Assembly: GCA_017304275.1 (NCBI GenBank)
Contig: JAFKKW010000352.1
Location: 1 to 14,275, forward strand
Direction of reading: 5' to 3'
Length of the DNA stretch: 14,275 nucleotides
DNA from: Hyphomicrobiales bacterium
GTDB lineage: Bacteria > Pseudomonadota > Alphaproteobacteria > Rhizobiales > Hyphomicrobiaceae
Part shown: positions 8,680-14,275 of the stretch, piece by piece
How the letters are laid out: each line of letters opens with the position of its first letter
Numbering within the stretch: position 1 is the first letter of the stretch
Notes under the pieces: generated by a model
The model's input: the letters and a program-made list of their open reading frames with translations, nothing else
The model's database searches: none
Told to the model about the DNA's origin: nothing
Made by a program: the position numbers and the translations under genes

Positions 8680-10038
8680 TCACTTGCGCAGGCTCGCTTT
8701 GCGCCGGGCCATCACGATGCGGAACTTCTGTGCCCATCCCGGACGCTCGTCCTGCGCGCTCCGCTCGAGGGCGAGCGCGTCCGCGGCCACGTCCTTGGTG
8801 ATCACGCTGCCCGACCCGATGTAGGCCCCGGCCCCGATCTTGACCGGCGCCACGAGGGCCGAGTTCGAGCCGACGAATGCGCCGTCTCCAATCTCCGTCT
8901 TATGCTTGAAGAAGCCGTCATAGTTGCAGAAGATCGTGCCGGCCCCGATGTTCGCTTTCGCCCCGACCGCGCCGTCTCCCAGGTAGGAGAGATGGTTGGC
9001 CTTGGCGCCCTCTCCCAGCGACGAATTCTTGATCTCGACGAAGTTGCCGACACGTACGTCGCGCCCCAGCACCGTGCCGGAACGCAGTCGCGCGAATGGT
9101 CCCACCCGGGCGCCCGCACCGATCCGCGCCCCTTCGAGATACGAGTTGGCCTTGATCTCCGCGCCGGCGTCGACCGTCACGCCCAGCCCGAAGAATACGT
9201 TAGGCTCGATCACCACGTCCTGGCCGAGCACCGTGTCGAATGACAGCCAGACGCTCTCCGGCGCGATCAGTGTTACGCCCTCCGCCATGACGCGCTGGCG
9301 CGCCCGGCGCTGCCAGATGGCCTCCGCCTGAGCGAGCTCGCCGCGCGCATTGACGCCGAGCACCTCGTCCTCATCGCAAACGACGACGCCCGCGCGGCCA
9401 CCGCCCGCGCGCACGATTTCGATCGCGTCCGTGAGATAGAACTCGCCCTTCGCGTTGGCGTTGCCGATCTTGTCCAGCACCGCGAGCGGCTGATCGAGCC
9501 GGAACGCCATCACCCCGGAATTGCAGAGCCGGATCTGAAGCTCCGCCGCGCTCGCGTCCTTGGCCTCGCGGATCGCTTCGAGCGCCCCATCCGCGCCCGT
9601 GACGAGACGGCCATAGCTCCCTGGCTCGCGCGCCTCGAAGCCGAGCACCGCGACCTGCGCCCCCCGATCCAGCTCCGCGCGGAGCTTGCCGATCGTCTCG
9701 GGCGTGATCAGCGGCGTGTCGGCGAACAGCACCAGGAGATCGCCCGTATGCGACGCGATCGCATCACGGGCAGCGAGCACGGCATTTGCCGTCCCGAGCT
9801 GGTTCTCTTGCACGAACACGGCCGCGCCGGACGCAGCCGACTGGACCTCCGCGCGCACATCGTCCATGCCGGGTCCGATCACCACCGCGCGCTTGCCGCC
9901 GCCCACGCCTTCGGCGAGCGCCAGCACATGCCCGAGCATCGATCGTCCGGCGATGCGATGCAGTACCTTGGGCAGGGCGGAACGCATCCGCGTTCCCTTG
10001 CCGGCAGCAAGTATGACGGTGAGCAGCGGTCGGCTCAT
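8680..10038 (-). CDS. glmU: Bifunctional GlcNAc-1-P uridyltransferase / GlcN-1-P acetyltransferase GlmU
   Basis: GlmU carries out the last two steps to UDP-GlcNAc in the cytoplasm: acetylation of glucosamine-1-phosphate by acetyl-CoA, then uridylyl transfer. The 452-residue length is normal. The N-terminal pyrophosphorylase domain opens with ILAAGKGTRMRSALPKVLH (residues 9-27), including the nucleotide-binding glycine loop and the Lys at 24. QLGTANAV (about 81-88) is the uridine-binding segment. The C-terminal half is a left-handed beta helix of hexapeptide repeats, with NHLSYLGD at 348-355 (His349 is the likely acetyltransferase base) and NYDG at 372-375. The start is the ATG at 10038, preceded by AGGA at a 7-nt spacing. 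The gene is divergent from the SPOR-like membrane protein gene and precedes the broken NTF2-like gene and glmS, so glmU and glmS sit one gene apart in one direction. GlmM, the intervening enzyme, is not in the window. Confidence 0.97.
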   Translation of the reverse strand: MSRPLLTVILAAGKGTRMRSALPKVLHRIAGRSMLGHVLALAEGVGGGKRAVVIGPGMDDVRAEVQSAASGAAVFVQENQLGTANAVLAARDAIASHTGDLLVLFADTPLITPETIGKLRAELDRGAQVAVLGFEAREPGSYGRLVTGADGALEAIREAKDASAAELQIRLCNSGVMAFRLDQPLAVLDKIGNANAKGEFYLTDAIEIVRAGGGRAGVVVCDEDEVLGVNARGELAQAEAIWQRRARQRVMAEGVTLIAPESVWLSFDTVLGQDVVIEPNVFFGLGVTVDAGAEIKANSYLEGARIGAGARVGPFARLRSGTVLGRDVRVGNFVEIKNSSLGEGAKANHLSYLGDGAVGAKANIGAGTIFCNYDGFFKHKTEIGDGAFVGSNSALVAPVKIGAGAYIGSGSVITKDVAADALALERSAQDERPGWAQKFRIVMARRKASLRK

Positions 10039-10327
10039 GGCGGGATCCTGGTCATGGCAACGTCAATGCGGGCTGCACGCTATCCCCCCGCCTCGCGGTT
10101 CGCAAATGGGCACTTTGAGCCCGCAGGGCATTCATCGCCGCCGCCGGCGCACCCTGCGGATATCCCCACGTCGTCCACAGTTGCATCCACCCGCCAAGTT
10201 GCCCCGCCGGAGCGACTCAGACACGACCGTACCAGGGGTAGAGGTCGTTTTGCCCGGCACCGCTGGACCCATCGCATGTCCCGGCGCCACGCTGGCGAAG
10301 GCCTCGAAATATTCAGTAGGGGTCGTG
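10039..10327. promoter_or_regulatory. Divergent intergenic region between glmU and the SPOR-like membrane protein gene
   Basis: This 289-bp gap must hold start signals for both genes. I see no convincing -35/-10 pair on either strand. It contains an 8-bp inverted repeat, CCGCAGGG (10121-10128) with CCCTGCGG (10152-10159), around a GCC-rich loop, and a shorter one, ACGACC (10223-10228) with GGTCGT (10243-10248). Either could be an operator or an RNA hairpin. A reading frame that runs open through the gap from 9686 has no start signal here and is antisense to glmU for much of its length, so it is not taken as coding. Confidence 0.3.
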
Positions 10328-11125
10328 ATGACGGAAAAAAGCTTGCCTCAACCGAGTTCGCCGCATGCCCGGAGCCGGATGTTCACGAGGTATTCGCTGG
10401 TCTGGATGGCGGCCGCAGGTATCTCTCTGCTCTATCTCATCCTCCTCGCCACGCAGCCCGATTCGGTCGCCCGCTTCCTGGGATCGGGGACGAACACGGC
10501 CCAGAACGAGGCCACGCAGAAGGCGCTTGGCGAGACCGTGGCCGAGGTGCGCACGCTGCGTGACACCATCGATCTGTTCCGCAACGAGCTGATCGAGATC
10601 CGCGCCCAGGTCTCGAACCAGTCGGACGCGACGCGTGAGCTCGCGTCACGCATCGGCACGCTGGAGACGGCCGCCACCGAGCCGCAGAAAGTCGCCGACG
10701 CGCAGGCGGCCAAGCTCAAGGAGAAGGAAGCCGCGAAGAAGGCGGCCAAGGAGGCTGCGGCGAAGGAAGCAGCTGCCAAGAAGGCAAAGCGCGACATCGA
10801 AACCGGCAGCGTCGCGCAGCCGGCTGCGGGCGCGATCACCTTCGGCCCGGCCATCGTGACACCCGCCGCCACGCCGCCCGCCTCCGCCGGACAGGTCGGC
10901 GTCCAGATCGCGACCGGCCCCTCCACGTTGCTCAACGAGCGTCACGGCGCCAGCTTCCGCTCGCTCGAGCCGCGCTACACGACCAACATGTCCGGACCTG
11001 ATCAGACCTACGATCTGGTCGTCGGCCCGGTCGCCTCGGTCGACGAAGCCAAGCGGCTCTGCCAGGAGCTGGCCCTGAAGGCGACGCCCTGCACGGTCAG
11101 CCGCTTCACCGGCGACGCGCTCTAG
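10328..11125 (+). CDS. Single-pass membrane protein with coiled coil and SPOR-like C-terminus
   Basis: A 265-residue protein not matched to a named gene. Residues 22-41 (YSLVWMAAAGISLLYLILLA) form one transmembrane helix after a short basic N-terminus, so the rest is probably periplasmic. Residues 58-115 are predicted by eye to be a coiled coil, followed by a very Ala/Lys/Glu-rich run (122-154) like a rigid helical spacer. The C-terminal 80 residues (VGVQIATGPS to FTGDAL) resemble a SPOR domain, with YDLVVGPVASVDEAKRLCQE and a C-X9-C pair at residues 245 and 255 spaced as in the SPOR protein downstream of glmS. The ATG at 10328 is supported by AGGGG about 6-7 nt upstream; a longer frame from 9686 is antisense to glmU and rejected. 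The gene ends 6 bases before a strong palindrome and converges on ypfJ. A cell-envelope role is likely; the function is unknown. Confidence 0.82.
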   Translation: MTEKSLPQPSSPHARSRMFTRYSLVWMAAAGISLLYLILLATQPDSVARFLGSGTNTAQNEATQKALGETVAEVRTLRDTIDLFRNELIEIRAQVSNQSDATRELASRIGTLETAATEPQKVADAQAAKLKEKEAAKKAAKEAAAKEAAAKKAKRDIETGSVAQPAAGAITFGPAIVTPAATPPASAGQVGVQIATGPSTLLNERHGASFRSLEPRYTTNMSGPDQTYDLVVGPVASVDEAKRLCQELALKATPCTVSRFTGDAL

Positions 11126-11164
11126 GAATTTCCCTCTCCCCGTCCTTACGGGGAGAGGGAATTC
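11126..11164. terminator. Strong palindrome between convergent genes, probable bidirectional terminator
   Basis: CCCTCTCCCCGT (11132-11143) pairs perfectly with ACGGGGAGAGGG (11148-11159) around a 4-base loop. The stem extends by GAATT/AATTC on the outside with one bulged T, giving 17 paired bases. No T-tract follows on either strand, so it is not a textbook intrinsic terminator. ACGGGGAGAG recurs at 11169-11178, 21 bp after its first occurrence, so this may be a remnant of a dispersed repeat. It starts directly after the stop of the plus-strand gene, and the ypfJ stop is 19 bp to its right. Confidence 0.6.
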
Positions 11165-11182
11165 ACGAACGGGGAGAGTGGA

Positions 11183-12202
11183 TCAAAGCTCGCCCGAGTT
11201 GAATGTATCGCAGCTCTTCATCTGTCCGGAATTGAACCCGCGCTTGAACCAGTCCTGCCGCTGCGCGGCCGAGCCGTGCGTGAAGGCATCCGGCACGACG
11301 TAACCCTGCTGCCGCTTCTGGATCATGTCGTCGCCGATCTGGGCCGCCGCATTGAGCGCCTCGTCGATGTCACCCGGCTCGAGACGCTTCTTGAGCTGGT
11401 CGTTGAGGTTGGCCCACACGCCCGCCAGGCAGTCGGCCTGCAACTCCATCATGACCTGGATGCGGTTGCCCTCGCGCTCGCTCACGCGCTGTTTCGCCCG
11501 CTGCACCTGGTCCGAGATGCCGAGCAGCGTCTGCACATGGTGGCCGACCTCATGCGCGACGACATAAGCCTGCGCGAAGTCTCCCGGTGCATTGAAGCGG
11601 CGCTTGAGCTCGTCATAGAAGGCGAGGTCCACGTACACCTTCTGGTCGAGCGGACAGTAGAACGGCCCCATCGCCGACTGCCCGACGCCGCACGCCGTAC
11701 GCGTGCCGCCCGTGAAAAGGACGAGCTGCGGCTCCTTGTAGTTCTTGCCGAAGCTCTGGAAGACCCGGTGCCACACGTCCTCCGTATCGGCCAGGACGCG
11801 CGAGATGAACACCTTCATCTCGTCCTCAGCCTTCGGCGCCGGCTGCTGCCCCGGTTGTGCGGGCTGCGCCTGCCGGCTGGGCCCCTCCGAGCCGGGAAGA
11901 CCGGGAATATCGAACGGGTTCCGCTCGCTTCTCGGCACCTGCTTCTGCTCTTGCGGGATCTGCTGCGAGATGTCCGGGAAGCCCTGTCCGCCGCCGAGCA
12001 GCACGTCGAGCGGATTGATGCCGAAGAACAGCATGATCGCGCCGAGGATCAAGAGCGTCGTGAAGCTCATGCCTCCCCGGCCGCCGATCGGAATCTGAAT
12101 GCCGCGCCCTCCGCCGCCTCCGGGAAACCGAAAGCCGCCGCCGCCCTGGCCGCGCCGGTCGTCTACGTTCTTGCTTTGGCGGTCTTCGTCTTCGTAGCGC
12201 AT
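11183..12202 (-). CDS. ypfJ: Neutral zinc metallopeptidase, YpfJ family
   Basis: A 339-residue membrane-anchored member of the putative neutral zinc metallopeptidase family (YpfJ; DUF2342-unrelated). Residues 12-45 are glycine- and arginine-rich, then one transmembrane helix follows at about 46-62 (starting SFTTLLILGAIMLFF). A Pro/Gln/Ser linker (75-125) leads to the peptidase domain. The zinc site is HEVGHH (217-222), with the likely third ligand in MELQADCLAG (Glu253). FYCPLDQKVYVDLAFYDEL (181-199) and the C-terminal QRQDWFKRGFNSG are characteristic of the family. The ATG at 12202 begins MRYEDEDRQS; an ATG at 12241 adds 13 atypical residues and is not preferred. It converges with the SPOR-like gene across the palindrome. 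Physiological substrates of the family are largely unknown. Confidence 0.92.
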   Translation of the reverse strand: MRYEDEDRQSKNVDDRRGQGGGGFRFPGGGGGRGIQIPIGGRGGMSFTTLLILGAIMLFFGINPLDVLLGGGQGFPDISQQIPQEQKQVPRSERNPFDIPGLPGSEGPSRQAQPAQPGQQPAPKAEDEMKVFISRVLADTEDVWHRVFQSFGKNYKEPQLVLFTGGTRTACGVGQSAMGPFYCPLDQKVYVDLAFYDELKRRFNAPGDFAQAYVVAHEVGHHVQTLLGISDQVQRAKQRVSEREGNRIQVMMELQADCLAGVWANLNDQLKKRLEPGDIDEALNAAAQIGDDMIQKRQQGYVVPDAFTHGSAAQRQDWFKRGFNSGQMKSCDTFNSGEL

Positions 12203-12218
12203 GAAAGATACCTGTGGG

Positions 12219-12368
12219 TCAGCTCGCGTCGCCCCGAACATAGCGCCAGAGGCGGGCTAAGAGCCAGTTGTTTGGGCGACCCAGAATCCGTCCGTGCCCT
12301 CCCGGCGGGCACACGCGGCCGAAACTTTGGACGAACGTGCGCACCGCATCCCGGAGGTCCCGCAGCAT
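12219..12368 (-). CDS. Possible small hypothetical protein upstream of ypfJ
   Basis: Frame from ATG 12368 to TGA 12219, 49 residues, ending 16 bp before the ypfJ start, as if co-transcribed. It reads MLRDLRDAVRTFVQSF then a Pro/Gly segment, then NNWLLARLWRYVRGDAS, a plausible mixed basic and aromatic peptide. By eye about 78% of its codons end in G or C, similar to the background. The frame extends back to a GTG at 12455. No Shine-Dalgarno is visible at either start, and the longer form overlaps the sigma-54-like site. Not recognised as any family; it may be a chance frame. Confidence 0.25.
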   Translation of the reverse strand: MLRDLRDAVRTFVQSFGRVCPPGGHGRILGRPNNWLLARLWRYVRGDAS

Positions 12369-12416
12369 GACCGGCCACTGGCTTGACCTTTCGGCCTTTT
12401 TGCAGGACGGCCGCCT

Positions 12417-12432
12417 TGGCATGTCCGTTGCT
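12417..12432 (+). promoter_or_regulatory. Sigma-54 (RpoN)-like -24/-12 promoter motif
   Basis: The plus strand reads TTGGCATGTCCGTTGCTATA around 12416-12435. Against the RpoN consensus TGGCACG-N4-TTGCW it matches at every fixed position except one (C to T in TGGCAC). The invariant GG and GC are separated by exactly 10 bases. Transcription would start near 12443, towards the small frames at 12462 and 12570. No enhancer-binding-protein site was recognised upstream. A single match found by eye can be chance. Confidence 0.4.
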
Positions 12433-12461
12433 ATACCCGAGGAGGGGGACACCACGACGGC

Positions 12462-12560
12462 ATGAAATGCAGGCGGTGCGCGCTCGCGAGCGTCGCCAGC
12501 CTGAACCGAATGTTAGAGCAACCTGCCGAGGTGAAGCCCCGGCATCTCACGTCGCGTTGA
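12462..12560 (+). CDS. Candidate small ORF 1 downstream of sigma-54-like motif
   Basis: A 32-codon frame from ATG 12462 to TGA 12560, beginning MKCRRCALAS with a CxxC pair and ending KPRHLTSR. A purine-rich GGAGGGGG (12441-12448) lies 13 nt upstream, longer than ideal for a ribosome binding site. The CGCTCGCGAGCG perfect palindrome (12481-12492) lies inside it. No family recognised. The frame is short enough to arise by chance; it is listed only because it follows the promoter-like motif and leads straight into a second frame. Confidence 0.15.
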   Translation: MKCRRCALASVASLNRMLEQPAEVKPRHLTSR

Positions 12561-12569
12561 GGGGGAACC

Positions 12570-12761
12570 ATGCTGACACGTCCGTTGCCGCCGTTTCGCG
12601 CCAGGCCCGCGCCGAAGCCGCTCGTCCACAAAGCACGGGGCGAAATCCCGAAAGAGGCGCATGGCGTCTCCGTCAGGGCACGCCGCCTGCCGATCAGGGT
12701 CGCGCGCCTCGCGCCACCCCCTGCGCTCAAGGTCCTGAGCCGCGCGGCAGACCAAGCCTAA
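12570..12761 (+). CDS. Candidate small ORF 2, basic proline-rich peptide
   Basis: A 63-residue frame from ATG 12570 to TAA 12761, just before the second palindromic repeat. GAGGGGGA ends 4-6 nt before the ATG, a strong Shine-Dalgarno that overlaps the stop codon of the preceding small frame, as in translational coupling. The peptide is rich in Arg, Pro and Ala (MLTRPLPPFRARPAPKP...), a composition that GC-rich non-coding DNA also gives. No family recognised; existence unproven. Confidence 0.2.
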   Translation: MLTRPLPPFRARPAPKPLVHKARGEIPKEAHGVSVRARRLPIRVARLAPPPALKVLSRAADQA

Positions 12762-12772
12762 ACCGTCCAAGC

Positions 12773-12917
12773 GGCCCCTGGGTCCCGGCTCTGCGCTCCG
12801 GCTTGCGCCGTCGCTTGGCCGGGATGACAGTGATAGCGCGCGCGAAAGGTGTCGTGCGCACACAAAGTGTCATCCCGGCCGAGCGGCGTCAGCCGCGAGA
12901 GCCGGGACCCAGGGGCC
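12773..12917. repeat. Nested palindromic intergenic repeat, copy 2
   Basis: A 145-bp element with a perfect 18-bp outer inverted repeat (12773-12790 with 12900-12917) and a perfect 13-bp inner one (12817-12829 with 12868-12880), separated by a 38-base variable centre. Its left half matches the reverse complement of the right half of copy 1 (880-1015) over about 50 bp with one mismatch. It ends 45 bp past the SDR stop codon. A REP/RPE-type dispersed element; apparent reading frames through it are repeat-derived and not genes. Confidence 0.85.
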
Positions 12918-12958
12918 ACTTGCGCCAGCGCCGCTTGTGCCAAATCCGCTTGTGCCAG
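12914..12958 (-). repeat. Three 15-bp tandem repeats
   Basis: On the minus strand the units CTGGCACAAGCGGAT, TTGGCACAAGCGGCG and CTGGCGCAAGTGGCC follow one another without gaps, sharing the core TGGC(A/G)CAAG(C/T)GG. The array starts 4 bp after the SDR stop, and its last unit overlaps the outer arm of the palindromic repeat. It is not in frame with the SDR. It may be a slippage product formed at the edge of the repeat element. Confidence 0.6.
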
Positions 12959-12962
12959 ACTT

Positions 12963-13718
12963 CTACAGTCCCGCCGTCATGCCGCCGTCGACGGCCAGTT
13001 CCGCGCCGGTGACGTAGGCGGAGTCCTCGCTGGCGAAGAACAGCGCCGCCCTGGCGATCTCCTCCGGCGTCCCGAAGCGACGCAGCGGCGTCTTGTCGAG
13101 CAACGCCTTGCTGACCAGTGGGTTCTTGAGGAAGCGCTCGGTCAGTGCGGTGTCGATGTAGCCCGGCGCCAGCGCGTTCACGCGGATATTGTAGGGCGCG
13201 TACTCGACGGCGAGCGCTTTGGTGAGTGCCGTCACCGCGCCCTTGGTCGCCGAGTAGCCTGCGAGCTGCCGCAACCCGCGCTGCCCCATGATCGACGACA
13301 CGTTGATCAGCGAGCCTGCATTGGACGCCTTGAGCAGCCCGAACGCGTCGCGTGCGATCCGCACCACGCCGTCGAGATTGACCTCTCGGATCTTCACCCA
13401 GTCGGCGTCCGACAGATGCCGGAAATCGCTGCGCACGTTGAGCCCGGCATTGTTGACAACCACGTCGGCGCGGCCGAACGCGCGCTCCACCTCGCGCAAC
13501 AGCGCCGACACGTCCTGCCCGCGCGAGACATCGACCGTCATCGCCGTCGCGCCGAACCCTTCGGCGCGGATCGCCTCGGCCGCCGCGACGGCGCTCTCGC
13601 CGTTGACGTCCGTCACGAACACGTGCGCACCCTCGGCCGCGAAAAGATGGGCGATCGCGCGGCCGATCCCGGCACCCGATCCGGTTACCACCGCTACTTT
13701 GTCCTTGAGACGTGTCAT
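12963..13718 (-). CDS. SDR family NAD(P)-dependent oxidoreductase (FabG-like)
   Basis: A 251-residue classical short-chain dehydrogenase/reductase. The Rossmann glycine motif is TGSGAGIG (residues 12-19). An Asp at 37 (VFVTDVNG), at the end of the second strand, suggests NAD(H) rather than NADP(H). NNAG is at 89-92, the structural Asn at 114, and the catalytic Ser at 141/142 with Tyr155 and Lys159 (YSATK). The C-terminal PGYIDT and VTGAELAVDGG motifs are typical. All four catalytic positions are present, so the enzyme should be active, but the substrate cannot be told from sequence: FabG-like 3-oxoacyl reductases, sugar and aldehyde dehydrogenases share these features. The start ATG at 13718 has only a weak GAAAGAG upstream. 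It follows gor by 13 bp on the same strand, so the two are probably one transcript, and a palindromic repeat and tandem repeats follow its stop. Confidence 0.92.
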   Translation of the reverse strand: MTRLKDKVAVVTGSGAGIGRAIAHLFAAEGAHVFVTDVNGESAVAAAEAIRAEGFGATAMTVDVSRGQDVSALLREVERAFGRADVVVNNAGLNVRSDFRHLSDADWVKIREVNLDGVVRIARDAFGLLKASNAGSLINVSSIMGQRGLRQLAGYSATKGAVTALTKALAVEYAPYNIRVNALAPGYIDTALTERFLKNPLVSKALLDKTPLRRFGTPEEIARAALFFASEDSAYVTGAELAVDGGMTAGL

Positions 13719-13731
13719 CGCGTGAACTCTT

Positions 13732-14275
13732 TCAACCTGGAACCCATTTCTCGCGCATCGTCACCAGCTCCTCGGCAGCCGAGGGGTGCAGGGCAACCGT
13801 GGAATCGAAATCGGCCTTGCGCGCGCCGAGCCGCAAAGCCACTGCCGCCGTCTGCACGATCTCGGCCGCGTCGGGTCCCAGCACATGGCAGCCGAGCACG
13901 CGGTCCGTAGCCCGGTCGACGACGAGCTTCATCAGCATGCGCTCGTCGCGCCCCGACAGCGTGTTGCGCAACGGACGGAAGCGCGCCTTGTAGAGGTCGA
14001 GGTCGTAGTCGCGCTCCCGCGCTGCCGCCTCGGACAGGCCGACGGTCGCCAGCTCCGGCGTCGTGAACACGGCCGTCGGCACGAGAGAATGATCGGTCTG
14101 CGCCGGCTTGTTGCCGAACACCGTATCGGCGAAGGCGTGCCCTTCGCGGATCGCCACCGGCGTCAGGTTCACGCGATCGGTGACGTCCCCCACGGCATAG
14201 ATGCCCTTCACCGTCGTCTGGGAAAAACTGTCGACGATGATCTCGCCCCTGGCACCCGTGCGCACGCCGGCCGTC
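13732..14275 (-). CDS. gor: Glutathione-disulfide reductase, C-terminal part (partial)
   Basis: Glutathione reductase uses NADPH and FAD to regenerate reduced glutathione in the cytoplasm. The last 180 residues are in the window; the N-terminus with the FAD-binding GxGxxG and the redox Cys pair lies beyond the right edge. The visible part begins in the second FAD-binding region (IYAVGDVTDRVNLTPVAIRE), followed by the dimerisation domain (starting VPTAVFTTPELATVGLSE). It ends with the active-site base motif HPSAAEELVTM, whose His-Glu pair is diagnostic for disulfide reductases. DVTDRVNLTPVAIREG favours Gor over dihydrolipoamide dehydrogenase or mercuric reductase. A GTG at 14265 is internal, not a start. 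The SDR gene follows by 13 bp and is probably in the same operon. Confidence 0.93.
   Translation of the reverse strand, partial: TAGVRTGARGEIIVDSFSQTTVKGIYAVGDVTDRVNLTPVAIREGHAFADTVFGNKPAQTDHSLVPTAVFTTPELATVGLSEAAARERDYDLDLYKARFRPLRNTLSGRDERMLMKLVVDRATDRVLGCHVLGPDAAEIVQTAAVALRLGARKADFDSTVALHPSAAEELVTMREKWVPG

Noticed and set aside
10160..10200. DnaA-box-like TATCCCCAC and GTCCACAG
   Set aside because: Neither fits TTWTNCACA well enough, and there is no cluster of boxes or AT-rich unwinding region.
9686..10327. N-terminal extension of the SPOR-like membrane protein gene
   Set aside because: The frame stays open but is antisense to glmU for much of its length. The ATG at 10328 has a good Shine-Dalgarno and starts a protein with a sensible membrane-helix topology.
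12383..13012. A 209-codon plus-strand frame, and a 116-codon minus-strand frame at 12513-12863
   Set aside because: Both run through the palindromic repeat. The part inside the repeat gives peptides like those from copy 1 (for example SSRPSDGASRSAEPGP), a sign of repeat-derived frames rather than genes.

Overview
The window looks like a chromosomal segment of a high-GC alphaproteobacterium, most likely of the order Hyphomicrobiales (Rhizobiales). The reasons are the GC-rich third codon positions, the mfd / sdhE / recG neighbourhood, the glmU-glmS pair next to a DUF502 membrane protein and SPOR-domain envelope proteins, and a GC-rich dispersed palindromic repeat of the kind scattered through these genomes. 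The genus cannot be fixed from sequence reading alone.

Layout. Bases 1-1470 hold the N-terminal part of mfd (minus strand, running off the left edge), a nested-palindrome repeat, sdhE (minus) and the divergent sdhE/recG promoter region. Bases 1472-3586 are recG (plus), which converges on a minus-strand run read from right to left: glmU, a NTF2/SnoaL-like gene broken by an in-frame amber codon, glmS, a secreted TPR/SPOR protein and a DUF502 membrane protein. Divergent from glmU, on the plus strand, is a one-helix membrane protein with a coiled coil and a SPOR-like C-terminus. It ends in a strong palindrome shared with the convergent zinc metallopeptidase gene ypfJ. Bases 12203-12962 are a roughly 760-base stretch without a confident gene. 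It holds weak small-ORF candidates, a good sigma-54-like promoter match, a second copy of the palindromic repeat and three 15-bp tandem repeats. The right edge carries an SDR oxidoreductase preceded by the 3' part of gor (glutathione reductase), 13 bp apart and probably co-transcribed.

How it works together. mfd and recG are DNA repair/replication-fork genes, and sdhE is the flavinylation factor for succinate dehydrogenase. glmS and glmU supply UDP-GlcNAc for peptidoglycan and lipopolysaccharide, and both genes flanking this pair encode SPOR-type (peptidoglycan-binding-like) proteins that share a C-X9-C end. gor and the SDR belong to redox metabolism. Most of the window is conserved housekeeping sequence. 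The parts worth a second look are the amber-interrupted NTF2-like gene between glmU and glmS, the paired palindromic repeats placed just after minus-strand stop codons, and the intergenic region from 12203 to 12962. I see no convincing new defence or mobile system.
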